Part shown: positions 44,851 to 52,855 of the stretch, piece by piece
How the letters are laid out: each line of letters starts with the position of its first letter
Numbering within the stretch: position 1 is the first letter of the stretch
DNA from: an uncultured Clostridia bacterium
GTDB lineage: Bacteria > Bacillota > Clostridia > Oscillospirales > Acutalibacteraceae
Direction of reading: 5' to 3'
Length of the DNA: 64,000 bases
NCBI GenBank assembly: GCA_946183365.1
Contig: CAMHAH010000003.1
Coordinates: 1 to 64,000, forward strand
Notes under the pieces: generated by a model
The model's input: the letters and a program-made list of their open reading frames with translations, nothing else
Told to the model about the DNA's origin: nothing
Databases searched by the model: none
Program-made: the position numbers and the translations under genes

Positions 44851-46944
44851 TCAGTCCTGATTTTTTGAGGAACGGGCTGAATAGACAAAGTCGTCTTGGT
44901 CAACATCATATTTCTCAAGCAGCGCCCGAATAATCTGTACGATATGGGATGCAGAAAATCCCTGACTCACAAGAATCGTTGTTCCGTCGATATGAAAATC
45001 TCCCGTTACCTTTGAGGGGTCATAGGAGAACAGAATGTTCTGCGACCACGGCAAAAGCTGTTCATCGGCACGAGCCATCTGCTCGATCGGGCTCGGATCC
45101 AGCGCATACAACCGCAGGATCACGGAACGCAGCATCTGGGCAAAGCTCGACGTATTCACGCGCTCACCTTGCAAAACATAATACTGAGGCGTTTTATAGG
45201 TTGCTTCCTGCGGATCTTCACAGGTATATTCATGATATCGCGGGTCTGCAAATGAAATACGGTTTTCGGGCAATATCAGCGGGAATAGATTTAAAATGAG
45301 ATCGGCGAGCCGATCGGCACGTTTTTCAATTGTCTCTGCATTCCACCGTTCGCAGGTCTTGATGTCCTTAAACAGTTCGACCACCTTTGTGTTTACCTCA
45401 GAGAGAAGTTTCTTCTTCTCTTCAAACGGTTTATCTCCCAACTCGCTGTTATATCCTGTAAGAGTAAGATTACCGAGTGTATGCAAGAGACGGTCGCGGT
45501 CCGTCTCCCAGTTCTCGCCCAGCATATTCTGCCAAGAGGTAGAAAGATTCTTATTTTGAGGAAGTACATGTTCGATCGTCAGATTGTCGGTAATCAACTG
45601 CTCCTTACCGCGATTCTCGATCATTACGAGCAAAAAGCGGCACAGCGCATTCTTACGATAGAGATTCTTTTCCTTTAACGCCATGAGGAAAGTAATATCA
45701 TCAGGCATAGCATCCTTTGAGGTCAACTGCAGGAAGAAAGAAATGATCGAATCATAATAATGCTCTTTGTTGCTTGCTTTACCGAAAACGCGGGAATACA
45801 GCGTTTTATACAGACCACGCAGGGAGTTAGAACCGATCTCACAAATCAGCCTGCGGATGCTATAGTTTAAAAGAAACGCAAGCACTTTCTCAAGCTCAGT
45901 GGTATTGATCACACCCTGATCGAAGTCGTCAAACACGCGAAACAGAAAGAGAAATACTGTCGTCTGCTTCAACTTCTGCAGGCTTTTGAGCAGTTCATTG
46001 ACGCATTCGCTGTACTTACGGTCATCGCCGTATAAGAACGTGTGGAAATAGCCTGCATAGTGGAGCAGTTCGCTGAGCATACTCTCATTTGTGTATGACT
46101 TCTCATAGTATATGGTCTTGAAAAGGTCATAAGCTTCGCTCTCTTTGGCAAATCCCTCTGTCTTGATATTGAGATAATTCAGGAAGAATGTCGTCAGCTG
46201 ATCCTTACTGACTAACCGCTCGATTTCGAGCCAGTAATCGGTATAGAGGCGCTCCTGCTCAGCATCGGTCATCAGTACGAAATTCCTGATCTTATCCGCA
46301 AGGCTCAGCGGTACTCCGGTGGAGTTGATGCGTTCGAATATCTCTTGCGCATTATCGTCGGAATCAAGCTTGATCTTTGCGCAAATCAGTTTCTCCATTC
46401 CGCGGTAGATATCTTTTACATCTAAATCATCTTCTTCAAGGGTATTGCGGATCAGTTCACAGAAAATCTGATAATTCTCCCAAATCTCACCCGTCTTATC
46501 CATCTCCTCATAGCGATCTTCCATCAACAGCATCAGCTGATTATTATCCGATTTGATCGGCTTGAGCTTTAGCTTGCTCTGGCGATCGATGGAATATGCA
46601 TCATACTTGTCTTTATTGAAGAGCGCTTCGATCATCTTCTCCTTTTTTGATTCGGTGTCGGAGAGATCAAGCAGTGCTTTCAGGAGAATATAGATCGTCG
46701 TCATGCGCTGCTGACCGTCAATAATGATGTGATAATATATACCGTTTTTCTCATAAAGCTGCGCATAAACGACCGAACCGCAGAAGTGGGTCTTATCGCT
46801 TTTATATGCCTGTACGATATCATGAAACAGCTTCTCGCATTGCTCACGCGACCACTCATAGTTGCGCTGATATACCGGAACCGTATATTGATGCTTATTC
46901 GGCTCGATAAAATCGTTCATGATCCTTCCTTGTTCAATTTGCAT
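44851..46944 (-). CDS. DUF262/DUF1524 (GmrSD-type) restriction protein
   Basis: A 697-residue fused GmrSD-like protein. The DUF262 half has PVYQRNYEW and IIDGQQRMTT (76-83 from this start), the ParB-like nucleotide site. The DUF1524 half has LTIEHVLPQ and LGNLTLTGYNSELGD, an HNH-type nuclease. Relatives are type IV restriction enzymes acting on modified phage DNA (GmrSD, BrxU, SspE group). About 130 residues follow the HNH part (from DPRYHEYTCED), including a FSASHIVQIIRALLEKYDVDQ helix-turn-helix-like end, which is not usual. The ATG has GGTGG five bases upstream; a GTG three codons earlier is possible. Confidence 0.9.
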   Translation of the reverse strand: MQIEQGRIMNDFIEPNKHQYTVPVYQRNYEWSREQCEKLFHDIVQAYKSDKTHFCGSVVYAQLYEKNGIYYHIIIDGQQRMTTIYILLKALLDLSDTESKKEKMIEALFNKDKYDAYSIDRQSKLKLKPIKSDNNQLMLLMEDRYEEMDKTGEIWENYQIFCELIRNTLEEDDLDVKDIYRGMEKLICAKIKLDSDDNAQEIFERINSTGVPLSLADKIRNFVLMTDAEQERLYTDYWLEIERLVSKDQLTTFFLNYLNIKTEGFAKESEAYDLFKTIYYEKSYTNESMLSELLHYAGYFHTFLYGDDRKYSECVNELLKSLQKLKQTTVFLFLFRVFDDFDQGVINTTELEKVLAFLLNYSIRRLICEIGSNSLRGLYKTLYSRVFGKASNKEHYYDSIISFFLQLTSKDAMPDDITFLMALKEKNLYRKNALCRFLLVMIENRGKEQLITDNLTIEHVLPQNKNLSTSWQNMLGENWETDRDRLLHTLGNLTLTGYNSELGDKPFEEKKKLLSEVNTKVVELFKDIKTCERWNAETIEKRADRLADLILNLFPLILPENRISFADPRYHEYTCEDPQEATYKTPQYYVLQGERVNTSSFAQMLRSVILRLYALDPSPIEQMARADEQLLPWSQNILFSYDPSKVTGDFHIDGTTILVSQGFSASHIVQIIRALLEKYDVDQDDFVYSARSSKNQD

Positions 46945-47126
46945 ATATTCCACCCGCCTCTGCTGATTCTTGGGAAATTATTTAATCTCATTATACATAA
47001 TAAAGATAGACTTTGCAATATGAGTATAATCCTTCATAATACGCTGTCACTCACGCATATGCCACAGCAAAGGAGAAAACCTTAGATATGAAATAATGCA
47101 GAATTAATTCCGTCGAATCAATTCAA

Positions 47127-47166
47127 AAGCGAGAGTGTGATTGACAAATCATTCACATTCTCGCTT
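47127..47166. terminator. Hairpin at the end of the hipBA operon
   Basis: AAGCGAGAGTGTGA pairs with TCACATTCTCGCTT (one mismatch), loop 12 bases; T-runs on both sides are short. It lies just after the hipA stop. Confidence 0.7.
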
Positions 47167-47180
47167 GTTTTCGTTATATT

Positions 47181-48470
47181 TCAATCATGAAATCCAAGTC
47201 TATTTTGGATACGCTCAATCACATCGGACGGCAATTCTGCTTGTTCCGCGAATGTGCTAAAATCGGAAATGACTTCTTTCGCTGTTTGGATCAGCCGCAT
47301 GCACTTTGTCTCAGAAATATCCATCGCAGCAGCGCAGGCGATCATATCCTTATCCGTAATTTCCGAACGCTTTTGATTGACGCTCATCTGATGAGCCCGG
47401 AGCCATCGGTTTGCCGGGTGATACGCGTAGGTCAAATCGTATGCGGGAGCCAATCTCCATACACCTTTACGATTCATCAGGAAAGAAATGTTCTTGACAT
47501 GATCGTCACAGTTTTTCGCCAGCACATTGAATATCATGCGAAGGCATAACTGTTCCATATCTTCATAGGGCAGATTCAGCTTACGCAGCACACCGGCAGC
47601 CATCTCGTAGCTTGTTGCTGTTTCATCGTTGAAGTCATAGTGCGCGATAGCTCCGAGGGTCTGCATATGGATCTTTCTGCCGCTTTCAGGCTCCCTGTCA
47701 AAGCGCTTCGTCATAAAGTGATACAAGCTATTCTCGCGATACAGCCTGCAATCATTCATTTTGATAGCGACCGCTTTTGCCATCAGATAATACGCATACT
47801 CGATCCTGGTGTAGTTCGGAGGGTCTTTTGCATTATGATCACCGTTGCCTGTTATTCCGTCAAATTTGATCAGCCAATAGTCGTATCCTTCACCGGCGTT
47901 GATCTGTCCCGAGCGGATATCATCGGTCTCTTCATTCCAGGCGATGACGGCTTTCGCTCTCGCACCGCCTGCGGACGTACCCACCTGCATAATCTGCTGC
48001 ATCACATGATTATCGGCAGAAAAACGCAATTCATTGCGCTGTGTCAAGATCTCTGAAGCCAGCTTTACCAGACTGTCAACATCAATCTTTTCTTTTTCAT
48101 TAAACTTAGGTCCTATTATCGGTCTGAACTCCAGCGCACCCATACCTCGCTGACCGGTATAGCAAAGCCTTTCAACAGCATTAAAGGATTCCGGCGTGCG
48201 ACCCTGAGAAGCCAGCCATTGATCGATAATCGCGTTACCAAACCTGTCAGGCAAAGAATCGGCGAGCAAGCCCGGCAAACCATGAAACGACTCCGCCGAC
48301 AAACCGGCAAAGGAATACTGACGTGTGTTCAGCGGCATCGTGAGAGGAGCAACCTCAATCCCACTGTGCAAAAAATCATTATCATATCGGAAGGTCGCGA
48401 TATGGCTGTCATCCGGCAGAGCAACCGTTCCGATCTTCGTTCCCCATAATAATACTTCGGCAAAAGTCAT
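47181..48470 (-). CDS. hipA: HipA-type serine/threonine kinase toxin
   Basis: A 429-residue HipA. An N-terminal HipA_N domain (1-110) with GLPGLLADSLPDRFGN, the Gly-rich loop GTSAGGARAKA (about 165-175) containing the autophosphorylated serine position, and the catalytic block NVLAKNCDDHVKNISFL followed by LAPAYDLTYAY. It overlaps the upstream antitoxin gene by four bases (ATGA). HipA kinases phosphorylate glutamate-tRNA ligase or related targets and stall growth. It differs clearly from the two HipA-like kinases at 17.7 and 39.5 kb. Confidence 0.94.
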   Translation of the reverse strand: MTFAEVLLWGTKIGTVALPDDSHIATFRYDNDFLHSGIEVAPLTMPLNTRQYSFAGLSAESFHGLPGLLADSLPDRFGNAIIDQWLASQGRTPESFNAVERLCYTGQRGMGALEFRPIIGPKFNEKEKIDVDSLVKLASEILTQRNELRFSADNHVMQQIMQVGTSAGGARAKAVIAWNEETDDIRSGQINAGEGYDYWLIKFDGITGNGDHNAKDPPNYTRIEYAYYLMAKAVAIKMNDCRLYRENSLYHFMTKRFDREPESGRKIHMQTLGAIAHYDFNDETATSYEMAAGVLRKLNLPYEDMEQLCLRMIFNVLAKNCDDHVKNISFLMNRKGVWRLAPAYDLTYAYHPANRWLRAHQMSVNQKRSEITDKDMIACAAAMDISETKCMRLIQTAKEVISDFSTFAEQAELPSDVIERIQNRLGFHD

Positions 48471-48817
48471 TCCTCGTCACCCCATTTCCAACCGGAGCTA
48501 TGATCATTTTGCTTTTCGCGTTTTGATACGCGCTGACGGCTCTTACCGAGTGTCCGATAATCCTCTGGATTAAACTCGAGCTCTGGCAATAGAACATTCA
48601 GATTATCTACCTGCCCCATCGCACGAAGCACACGAATCAGGATTTCAAGTCGAACATCTCCGCTGTTCTCGATCGTCGACAACGTCCGCGCGGAGATACC
48701 GGCTCTTTGAGCCAACTCTTTCTGAGTGAGCTGCATATCCAGTCTGCTACGCTTGACGCGCTCACCAATCTCTTTCATGATAGCAAGATTGTTATTATCA
48801 GCCGTTATTTTCATCAT
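48467..48817 (-). CDS. hipB: HipB-type HTH antitoxin
   Basis: A 116-residue protein with an XRE HTH (LTQKELAQRAGISARTLSTIENSG, about residues 28-51; key residues Q, L, A, S, T). The C-terminus is basic and would sit in the HipA complex. The start is ambiguous among two ATGs (48817 and 48814) after AAGG; the preceding GTG is less likely. It is translationally coupled to hipA (ATGA). Autoregulation through its own promoter is expected. Confidence 0.9.
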   Translation of the reverse strand: MMKITADNNNLAIMKEIGERVKRSRLDMQLTQKELAQRAGISARTLSTIENSGDVRLEILIRVLRAMGQVDNLNVLLPELEFNPEDYRTLGKSRQRVSKREKQNDHSSGWKWGDEE

Positions 48818-48847
48818 TATCACCTTAATATGAAATATCTTGCATAT

Positions 48848-48876
48848 AATATAGCATATTCTATTCTAATTTGCAA
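48848..48876 (-). promoter_or_regulatory. Promoter of hipBA
   Basis: Minus strand TTGCAA (48871-48876), a 17-base spacer and TATATT (48848-48853). Overlapping ATATGC repeats between the boxes could be HipB half-sites. Confidence 0.65.
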
Positions 48877-49049
48877 ATTTTTTCAAATAAGCTTCTCAAC
48901 AATCCTGTATCAAGATATAATCTATCTGCTCTCCTATCGACTTATTACCATCAAATGCAAATCACTAGCAGAAACATGTATCTTTTTCTATTACATAAAT
49001 GATTGCGCAAATCTGAATTTAGGTCCCGTTCGTTTTTCTGTTGTTCACT

Positions 49050-49277
49050 CTAACAGTTCCTCATCCGATCATCGGGATTTTCTTCTTCATCGCTCGGCAA
49101 CTCATATGTGATTCCATTATGTGAAATACTAAACAGATGATACGCCATCGTATCAAAGGTAGCAAGTATCATGTATCCTAAATCACAGAGAAATGCGTTC
49201 GAAGAGATCTTCGCTTCTCGCCATATTTTGTTTTCACAACCAACATAGGTTATCTTCAATGTATATACATTTGTCAC
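49050..49277 (-). pseudogene. Truncated plasmid pRiA4b ORF-3-like protein
   Basis: This 75-residue protein matches the opening of the pRiA4b ORF-3 domain: VYTLKITYVGCENKIWREAKI, then LCDLGYMILATFDTMAYHLFSI. The family is normally more than twice as long, and here it stops just after the acidic EEENPDD stretch. The GTG has AGGAG seven bases before it and lies 27 bases after hipT on the same strand. It is probably a relic. The gap to hipB (48818-49049) holds only the hipBA promoter. Confidence 0.6.
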
Positions 49278-49303
49278 CTTGTTTCTCCTGCTCTCCCGAT
49301 AGT

Positions 49304-50263
49304 TCAGCATAACGCTTCAATACGATCAAAGATCAAACAACGTAGGTTTTCTTTCAAGTCGTCGGCTAAAAACGAACTGTTTACAATACCTTCAAAAATA
49401 TCCCGTTTGCCGATCAATCTGTCAATCAAACGATTCGCAACCGTTCGCTCCATATCGCAGCTATCTGCAAACTTCAAAAAATCATTCCGATGAAGATTAC
49501 GCTTTTTGCCGTTAAGCGTCAACGCTGTCTGCTCGGTATCGGCAGGGTTGACGGTGTTGACCGGGAGCATATCATAAGCGTCAGAGAGAATATAGGCGCC
49601 GCTGTTCTCGTCTGTTTCGATCAACGAAAAGTTTTTCAAATGCATATCGGAGTTACCGACAATAAAAGAAAAGGTAACGCGAATAAACAGCTCTGTGATA
49701 TCTAACCCCGATCGGGAGGAATAACGCTGAATGATCTTCGCACAACGCTCATAGGAACCCTTGTATTTGTCCTCTGTCATACGACCGTCAAGCTGGCAGA
49801 AATCCTCCATAGCAAGCATTTTTCCGTCTCTGCGGTCAATGCGCTTGGTGATATACGCAAAGGCGTTATCCTGAGCCTTGATACGGATCAGCGCATGAGG
49901 AACTGTTTTGATTCCTGCCTTTTCAGCCATTTGCATAACCAAATATTCCGCTTCGGGCAAACAGGGATAGTCCTCGGAATTCGGTTTCAAGATATATCCT
50001 GTCGGATAATTGATAAGTGTTAATCTCGGTTTTTCTCCGCTGTTATCCAAGTGTAGCGACATCTTTTTCTGCACACCGGGAACAGTCAATCCCTTGTTGG
50101 TACTCTCAACCGCCAGCCGTTCAAGCATCTCCTGTGACACTTCGATATCGGGAAGCACCTTGGTGCCGAAGAATCTCTTCACACAGCGGTTATGCCATTG
50201 GGTATTCTTCTCTTGCTCGGAGGCGGCGTCAATAATCGGTTTTCCGCAGCACAGACAATTCAT
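49304..50263 (-). CDS. hipT: HipT kinase of a tripartite HipBST system
   Basis: A 319-residue kinase corresponding to the HipA core without its N-terminal domain. It starts with a zinc-knuckle-like CLCCGKP. GVQKKMSL (about residues 66-73) is the Gly-rich loop region, and GNSDMHLKNFSL with ILSDAYDMLPV the catalytic and metal blocks. In HipBST, HipT is the toxin, phosphorylating tryptophan-tRNA ligase, while HipS inhibits it. The ATG overlaps the hipS stop (ATGA). The order B-S-T matches the described systems. Confidence 0.9.
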   Translation of the reverse strand: MNCLCCGKPIIDAASEQEKNTQWHNRCVKRFFGTKVLPDIEVSQEMLERLAVESTNKGLTVPGVQKKMSLHLDNSGEKPRLTLINYPTGYILKPNSEDYPCLPEAEYLVMQMAEKAGIKTVPHALIRIKAQDNAFAYITKRIDRRDGKMLAMEDFCQLDGRMTEDKYKGSYERCAKIIQRYSSRSGLDITELFIRVTFSFIVGNSDMHLKNFSLIETDENSGAYILSDAYDMLPVNTVNPADTEQTALTLNGKKRNLHRNDFLKFADSCDMERTVANRLIDRLIGKRDIFEGIVNSSFLADDLKENLRCLIFDRIEALC

Positions 50264-50589
50264 TCCGCCACCTCCCGAATCGAAACATTCCCGATCGGAT
50301 CCTTGCAGGCAACGAGTAGAATACCAAAGCGATCCTTTTCGCTGAGCTTCCAATTATGGACAACAACATCCAAAAGCCAGCCCTCGGGAATCAATCCGTC
50401 AAAAAAAGCAAAAAGAGTTTTTGATTCATATGCTTCTTCTCTTAAAGGTAAAGTCAAACTGACCGCAGAAGGATGTTCAGAACGAAGATAGTTATTGTCA
50501 TAAATAAAAGCATACCCAGCGTCTGTCTCGAGCAGCAATCCCGCGAGCCGTCCTCGCACCAATACTTGTGCGCTACGATATTCGCTCAC
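50260..50589 (-). CDS. hipS: HipS-like antitoxin (HipA N-terminal domain)
   Basis: A 109-residue protein equivalent to HipA_N: VLVRGRLAGLLLETDAGYAF, then LTLPLREEAYES, then FFDGLIPEGWLLD. It should neutralise HipT. The start is GTG in a GTGA overlap with hipB, with AAGGA upstream. It is fully separate from the kinase gene, which defines the three-gene form. Confidence 0.9.
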   Translation of the reverse strand: MSEYRSAQVLVRGRLAGLLLETDAGYAFIYDNNYLRSEHPSAVSLTLPLREEAYESKTLFAFFDGLIPEGWLLDVVVHNWKLSEKDRFGILLVACKDPIGNVSIREVAE

Positions 50590-50792
50590 GTCTGATCATC
50601 CTTTCTTCCCGGTACAGCTTCCATTCCGAACATAGCAAGAGCTTGATTGACCTTATCCATACGGACGGTAGCCTTCCCCTGCTCCAGTTCACGGACAAAA
50701 CGTAAGCCAAGACCCGAGCGCAAAGCAAATTCTTCCTGTGTCAAACCGGCTGCCTTACGGTTTTCTTTAACATATTCTGCAATAGGATTCAT
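50586..50792 (-). CDS. hipB: HipB-like HTH regulator of hipBST
   Basis: From the ATG at 50792 this is a 68-residue XRE HTH protein (VKENRKAAGLTQEEFALRSG, then FVRELEQGKATVR). The promoter's -10 ends at 50809, so an mRNA would start only about 10 bases before this ATG; an earlier ATG at 50798 is even closer. The frame extends 49 codons upstream but crosses the promoter, so I reject the longer form. GGTG is the only ribosome site. It overlaps hipS by four bases. Confidence 0.85.
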   Translation of the reverse strand: MNPIAEYVKENRKAAGLTQEEFALRSGLGLRFVRELEQGKATVRMDKVNQALAMFGMEAVPGRKDDQT

Positions 50793-50808
50793 ATTCATCA
50801 CCAAATTA

Positions 50809-50837
50809 ATATTACACCCTATCGGTACTATTGTCAA
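50809..50837 (-). promoter_or_regulatory. Promoter of hipBST
   Basis: Minus strand perfect TTGACA (50832-50837), a 17-base spacer and TAATAT (50809-50814). The spacer contains ACCGATAGGGT, close to the ACCCGAAAGGGT half of the inverted repeat upstream, so HipB can cover the promoter. Confidence 0.82.
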
Positions 50838-50858
50838 GCGATTTAAAATATAAAAATA

Positions 50859-50910
50859 CCCGAAAGGGTATATTATTTGATTATTATCACAAATAATATA
50901 CCCTTTCGGG
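50859..50910 (-). promoter_or_regulatory. Large inverted repeat upstream of hipBST (operator pair or terminator)
   Basis: Perfect 21-base arms at 50859-50879 and 50890-50910 with a 10-base loop. Each arm contains CCCGAAAGGG, itself a small palindrome, so the region offers two extra HipB-type sites. On the minus strand a T-rich tract follows, so a terminator role is also possible. Confidence 0.7.
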
Positions 50911-50973
50911 ACTAGCTTTCGTAGAGAAGTTTGGATCATCGGCTACTTGTTAATAGTTTTCGATGCGACGTCC

Positions 50974-51215
50974 GTCCTATTCTTTGGATTGCAGCGCAAT
51001 AATTGGTGTTTATATTTTCCTGTTTTTACCATCCATAATTATCCATCATATCGACCCGTTACTGACAACATTGACACCGTGGCTAAAATTTACCATTTTC
51101 TTGTTTAACATCGACAAAAGGTTGAAGCTTACATAGTGCAGGTTGACGAGAGGATATTTGGAAAATAAGGGAAAATACCCTCTGACAATGTATATCCGCA
51201 GCGGGTGTGTTATAC
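50974..51215 (+). repeat. Dispersed repeat, copy 4
   Basis: It shares the left extension with copy 3 and the core with all. It occupies the gap between hipBST and the rhamnose genes. The right part has diverged, but CTGACAATGTATATCCGCAG still matches the TGACTATCCGAGA block of copies 1 and 3. The gap from 51216 to 51284 has nothing else. Confidence 0.87.
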
Positions 51216-51284
51216 CACTTGACAATTGATATAACATTTTTTGTAGGTATATGAATAGGTTGCTGCGAAAGAATAGCCGATAGT

Positions 51285-51878
51285 TTAAACGGAAGAGATC
51301 ACACACCACTTTTGGTCTTTATCGCTAACGTTCAACGGAGTTCCATCTAGTAGCGAATATCCTTTTGCGCTTGCAGAACCTTGATATTCACCGATGATTT
51401 CCGGCCACTTGATACCGATCTTCGGGTCGTTCCAAGCGAGTCCGCCCTCATCATGCGGATGGTAGAAATCGGTGCATTTGTAGCAGAATTCCGCAATATC
51501 TGATAGTACCAAGAATCCATGAGCAAAGCCGGGAGAGATATAAAACTGCTTCTTATTTTCTTCTGTCAACTCCACGCCAAACCATTCTCCGTAGGTTTCA
51601 CTATCTTTACGCAGATCAACCGCTACGTCGAATACTCTGCCCTTGATGACTCGTACGAGTTTACCCTGAGGATGGTTGATTTGGAAGTGTAAGCCACGCA
51701 AAACGCCTTTCGCGCTCATGCTTTGATTATCTTGCACAAAGGCCATATCCAACCCCGCTTCTTCCATGTCTCGCTGATTATACGTCTCCATGAAATAGCC
51801 ACGACTGTCGCCATGCACAGTCGGCTCTATAATATACAGCCCCTTGATCGGAGCCTTTGTCACTTTGATCTGTCCCAT
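51285..51878 (-). CDS. rfbC: dTDP-4-dehydrorhamnose 3,5-epimerase
   Basis: A 197-residue RmlC-type cupin: FVQDNQSMSAKGVLRGLHFQ holds the catalytic histidine in GLHFQ, and FAHGFLVLSD follows. It is the third step of dTDP-L-rhamnose synthesis. The ATG overlaps the rfbD stop (TAATG) with GGAGG 13 bases upstream. It is the last gene of the block; no clear terminator follows before the repeat. Confidence 0.94.
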   Translation of the reverse strand: MGQIKVTKAPIKGLYIIEPTVHGDSRGYFMETYNQRDMEEAGLDMAFVQDNQSMSAKGVLRGLHFQINHPQGKLVRVIKGRVFDVAVDLRKDSETYGEWFGVELTEENKKQFYISPGFAHGFLVLSDIAEFCYKCTDFYHPHDEGGLAWNDPKIGIKWPEIIGEYQGSASAKGYSLLDGTPLNVSDKDQKWCVISSV

Positions 51879-52762
51879 TATAAATCTGCTTCCTCCAAAT
51901 ATCGCTTCACCGCGTCGCGCCAATCGGGAAGCAGTTTGAACCCTGCTTCTCTCAGCTTACTTTTATCCAACCGGCTATTGAAAGGCCTAGCCGCTTTATT
52001 CAGTCCGTAATCCGAGGTGGTGACCGGAATGATTTTTGTAGTCAAGCCATACTGCTTGAAGATCTCGCAAGTAAAATCATACCAGCTGATATAGCCACCT
52101 TCGTTGGTCGCGTGATAATAACCATATTTCTCGGTTTCGATCATATCAACTAATAGTCTCGCAAGATCGTATGTATAAGTCGGCGTGCCAATTTGATCAT
52201 TGACAACACGCACGGTTTCAGACTTCTTGCCGATATTAATCATCATTTTAATAAAATTGTTGCCATTGAGTCCAAATGCCCACGCAATCCTAACGATGAA
52301 GAATTTTTCAAGCGTTTCTACTACGGCATGCTCACCTTCAAGTTTGCTTTGTCCGTAAACATTCAGTGGCGCAAAGTCCTTACAGCCTGCCTGCCATGGT
52401 TTTTCGCCTTGCCCGTTAAACACATAGTCGGTGCTGATATACAGCATCTTGCAATTGAGCTTTTTGCAAGCCTCCGCAAGATTTCTAGTTCCACCTACAT
52501 TGATGGCAAAAACCTTATCACGGTTTTCTTCGTCCTCGGCAGCGTCAACCGCCGTCCATGCCGCACAGTGAATCACAGCGTCAGGCTTTATCTCGCTTAG
52601 CACCTTGTCAACAGAAAACTTGTCTGCAATATCCAGTTGTGTATAATTATCATTGGACTTTTTCATGATATCAGAACCAACGCAGTCGTAACCGCGTTTT
52701 TTCACTTCATTCATCACGTCATGCCCAAGTTGTCCGCCAATACCTGTAACAAATACTTTCAT
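51878..52762 (-). CDS. rfbD: dTDP-4-dehydrorhamnose reductase
   Basis: This 294-residue SDR has GIGGQLGHDV (7-16), STDYVFNG and YGQSKLEGE, the RmlD pattern. It makes dTDP-L-rhamnose. It precedes rfbC with overlap. The 93-base gap upstream separates it from a glycosyltransferase gene. Confidence 0.94.
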   Translation of the reverse strand: MKVFVTGIGGQLGHDVMNEVKKRGYDCVGSDIMKKSNDNYTQLDIADKFSVDKVLSEIKPDAVIHCAAWTAVDAAEDEENRDKVFAINVGGTRNLAEACKKLNCKMLYISTDYVFNGQGEKPWQAGCKDFAPLNVYGQSKLEGEHAVVETLEKFFIVRIAWAFGLNGNNFIKMMINIGKKSETVRVVNDQIGTPTYTYDLARLLVDMIETEKYGYYHATNEGGYISWYDFTCEIFKQYGLTTKIIPVTTSDYGLNKAARPFNSRLDKSKLREAGFKLLPDWRDAVKRYLEEADL

Positions 52763-52855
52763 CTATCTTTTACATATTTTTTCAAATAATCCCTCAAAAA
52801 TGCCAAATAGTATTTTTCAAAACAATCGATTGAAGTGTTTGAGATGTTGCAATAA

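Noticed and set aside
50793..50939. Longer hipB product starting at 50939
   Set aside because: The extra 49 codons run through the inverted repeat and the TTGACA/TAATAT promoter.
51046..51309. Minus-strand 87-codon frame in repeat copy 4
   Set aside because: The conserved part is only the repeat; flanking codons differ between copies, copy 2 is frameshifted and there is no ribosome site.
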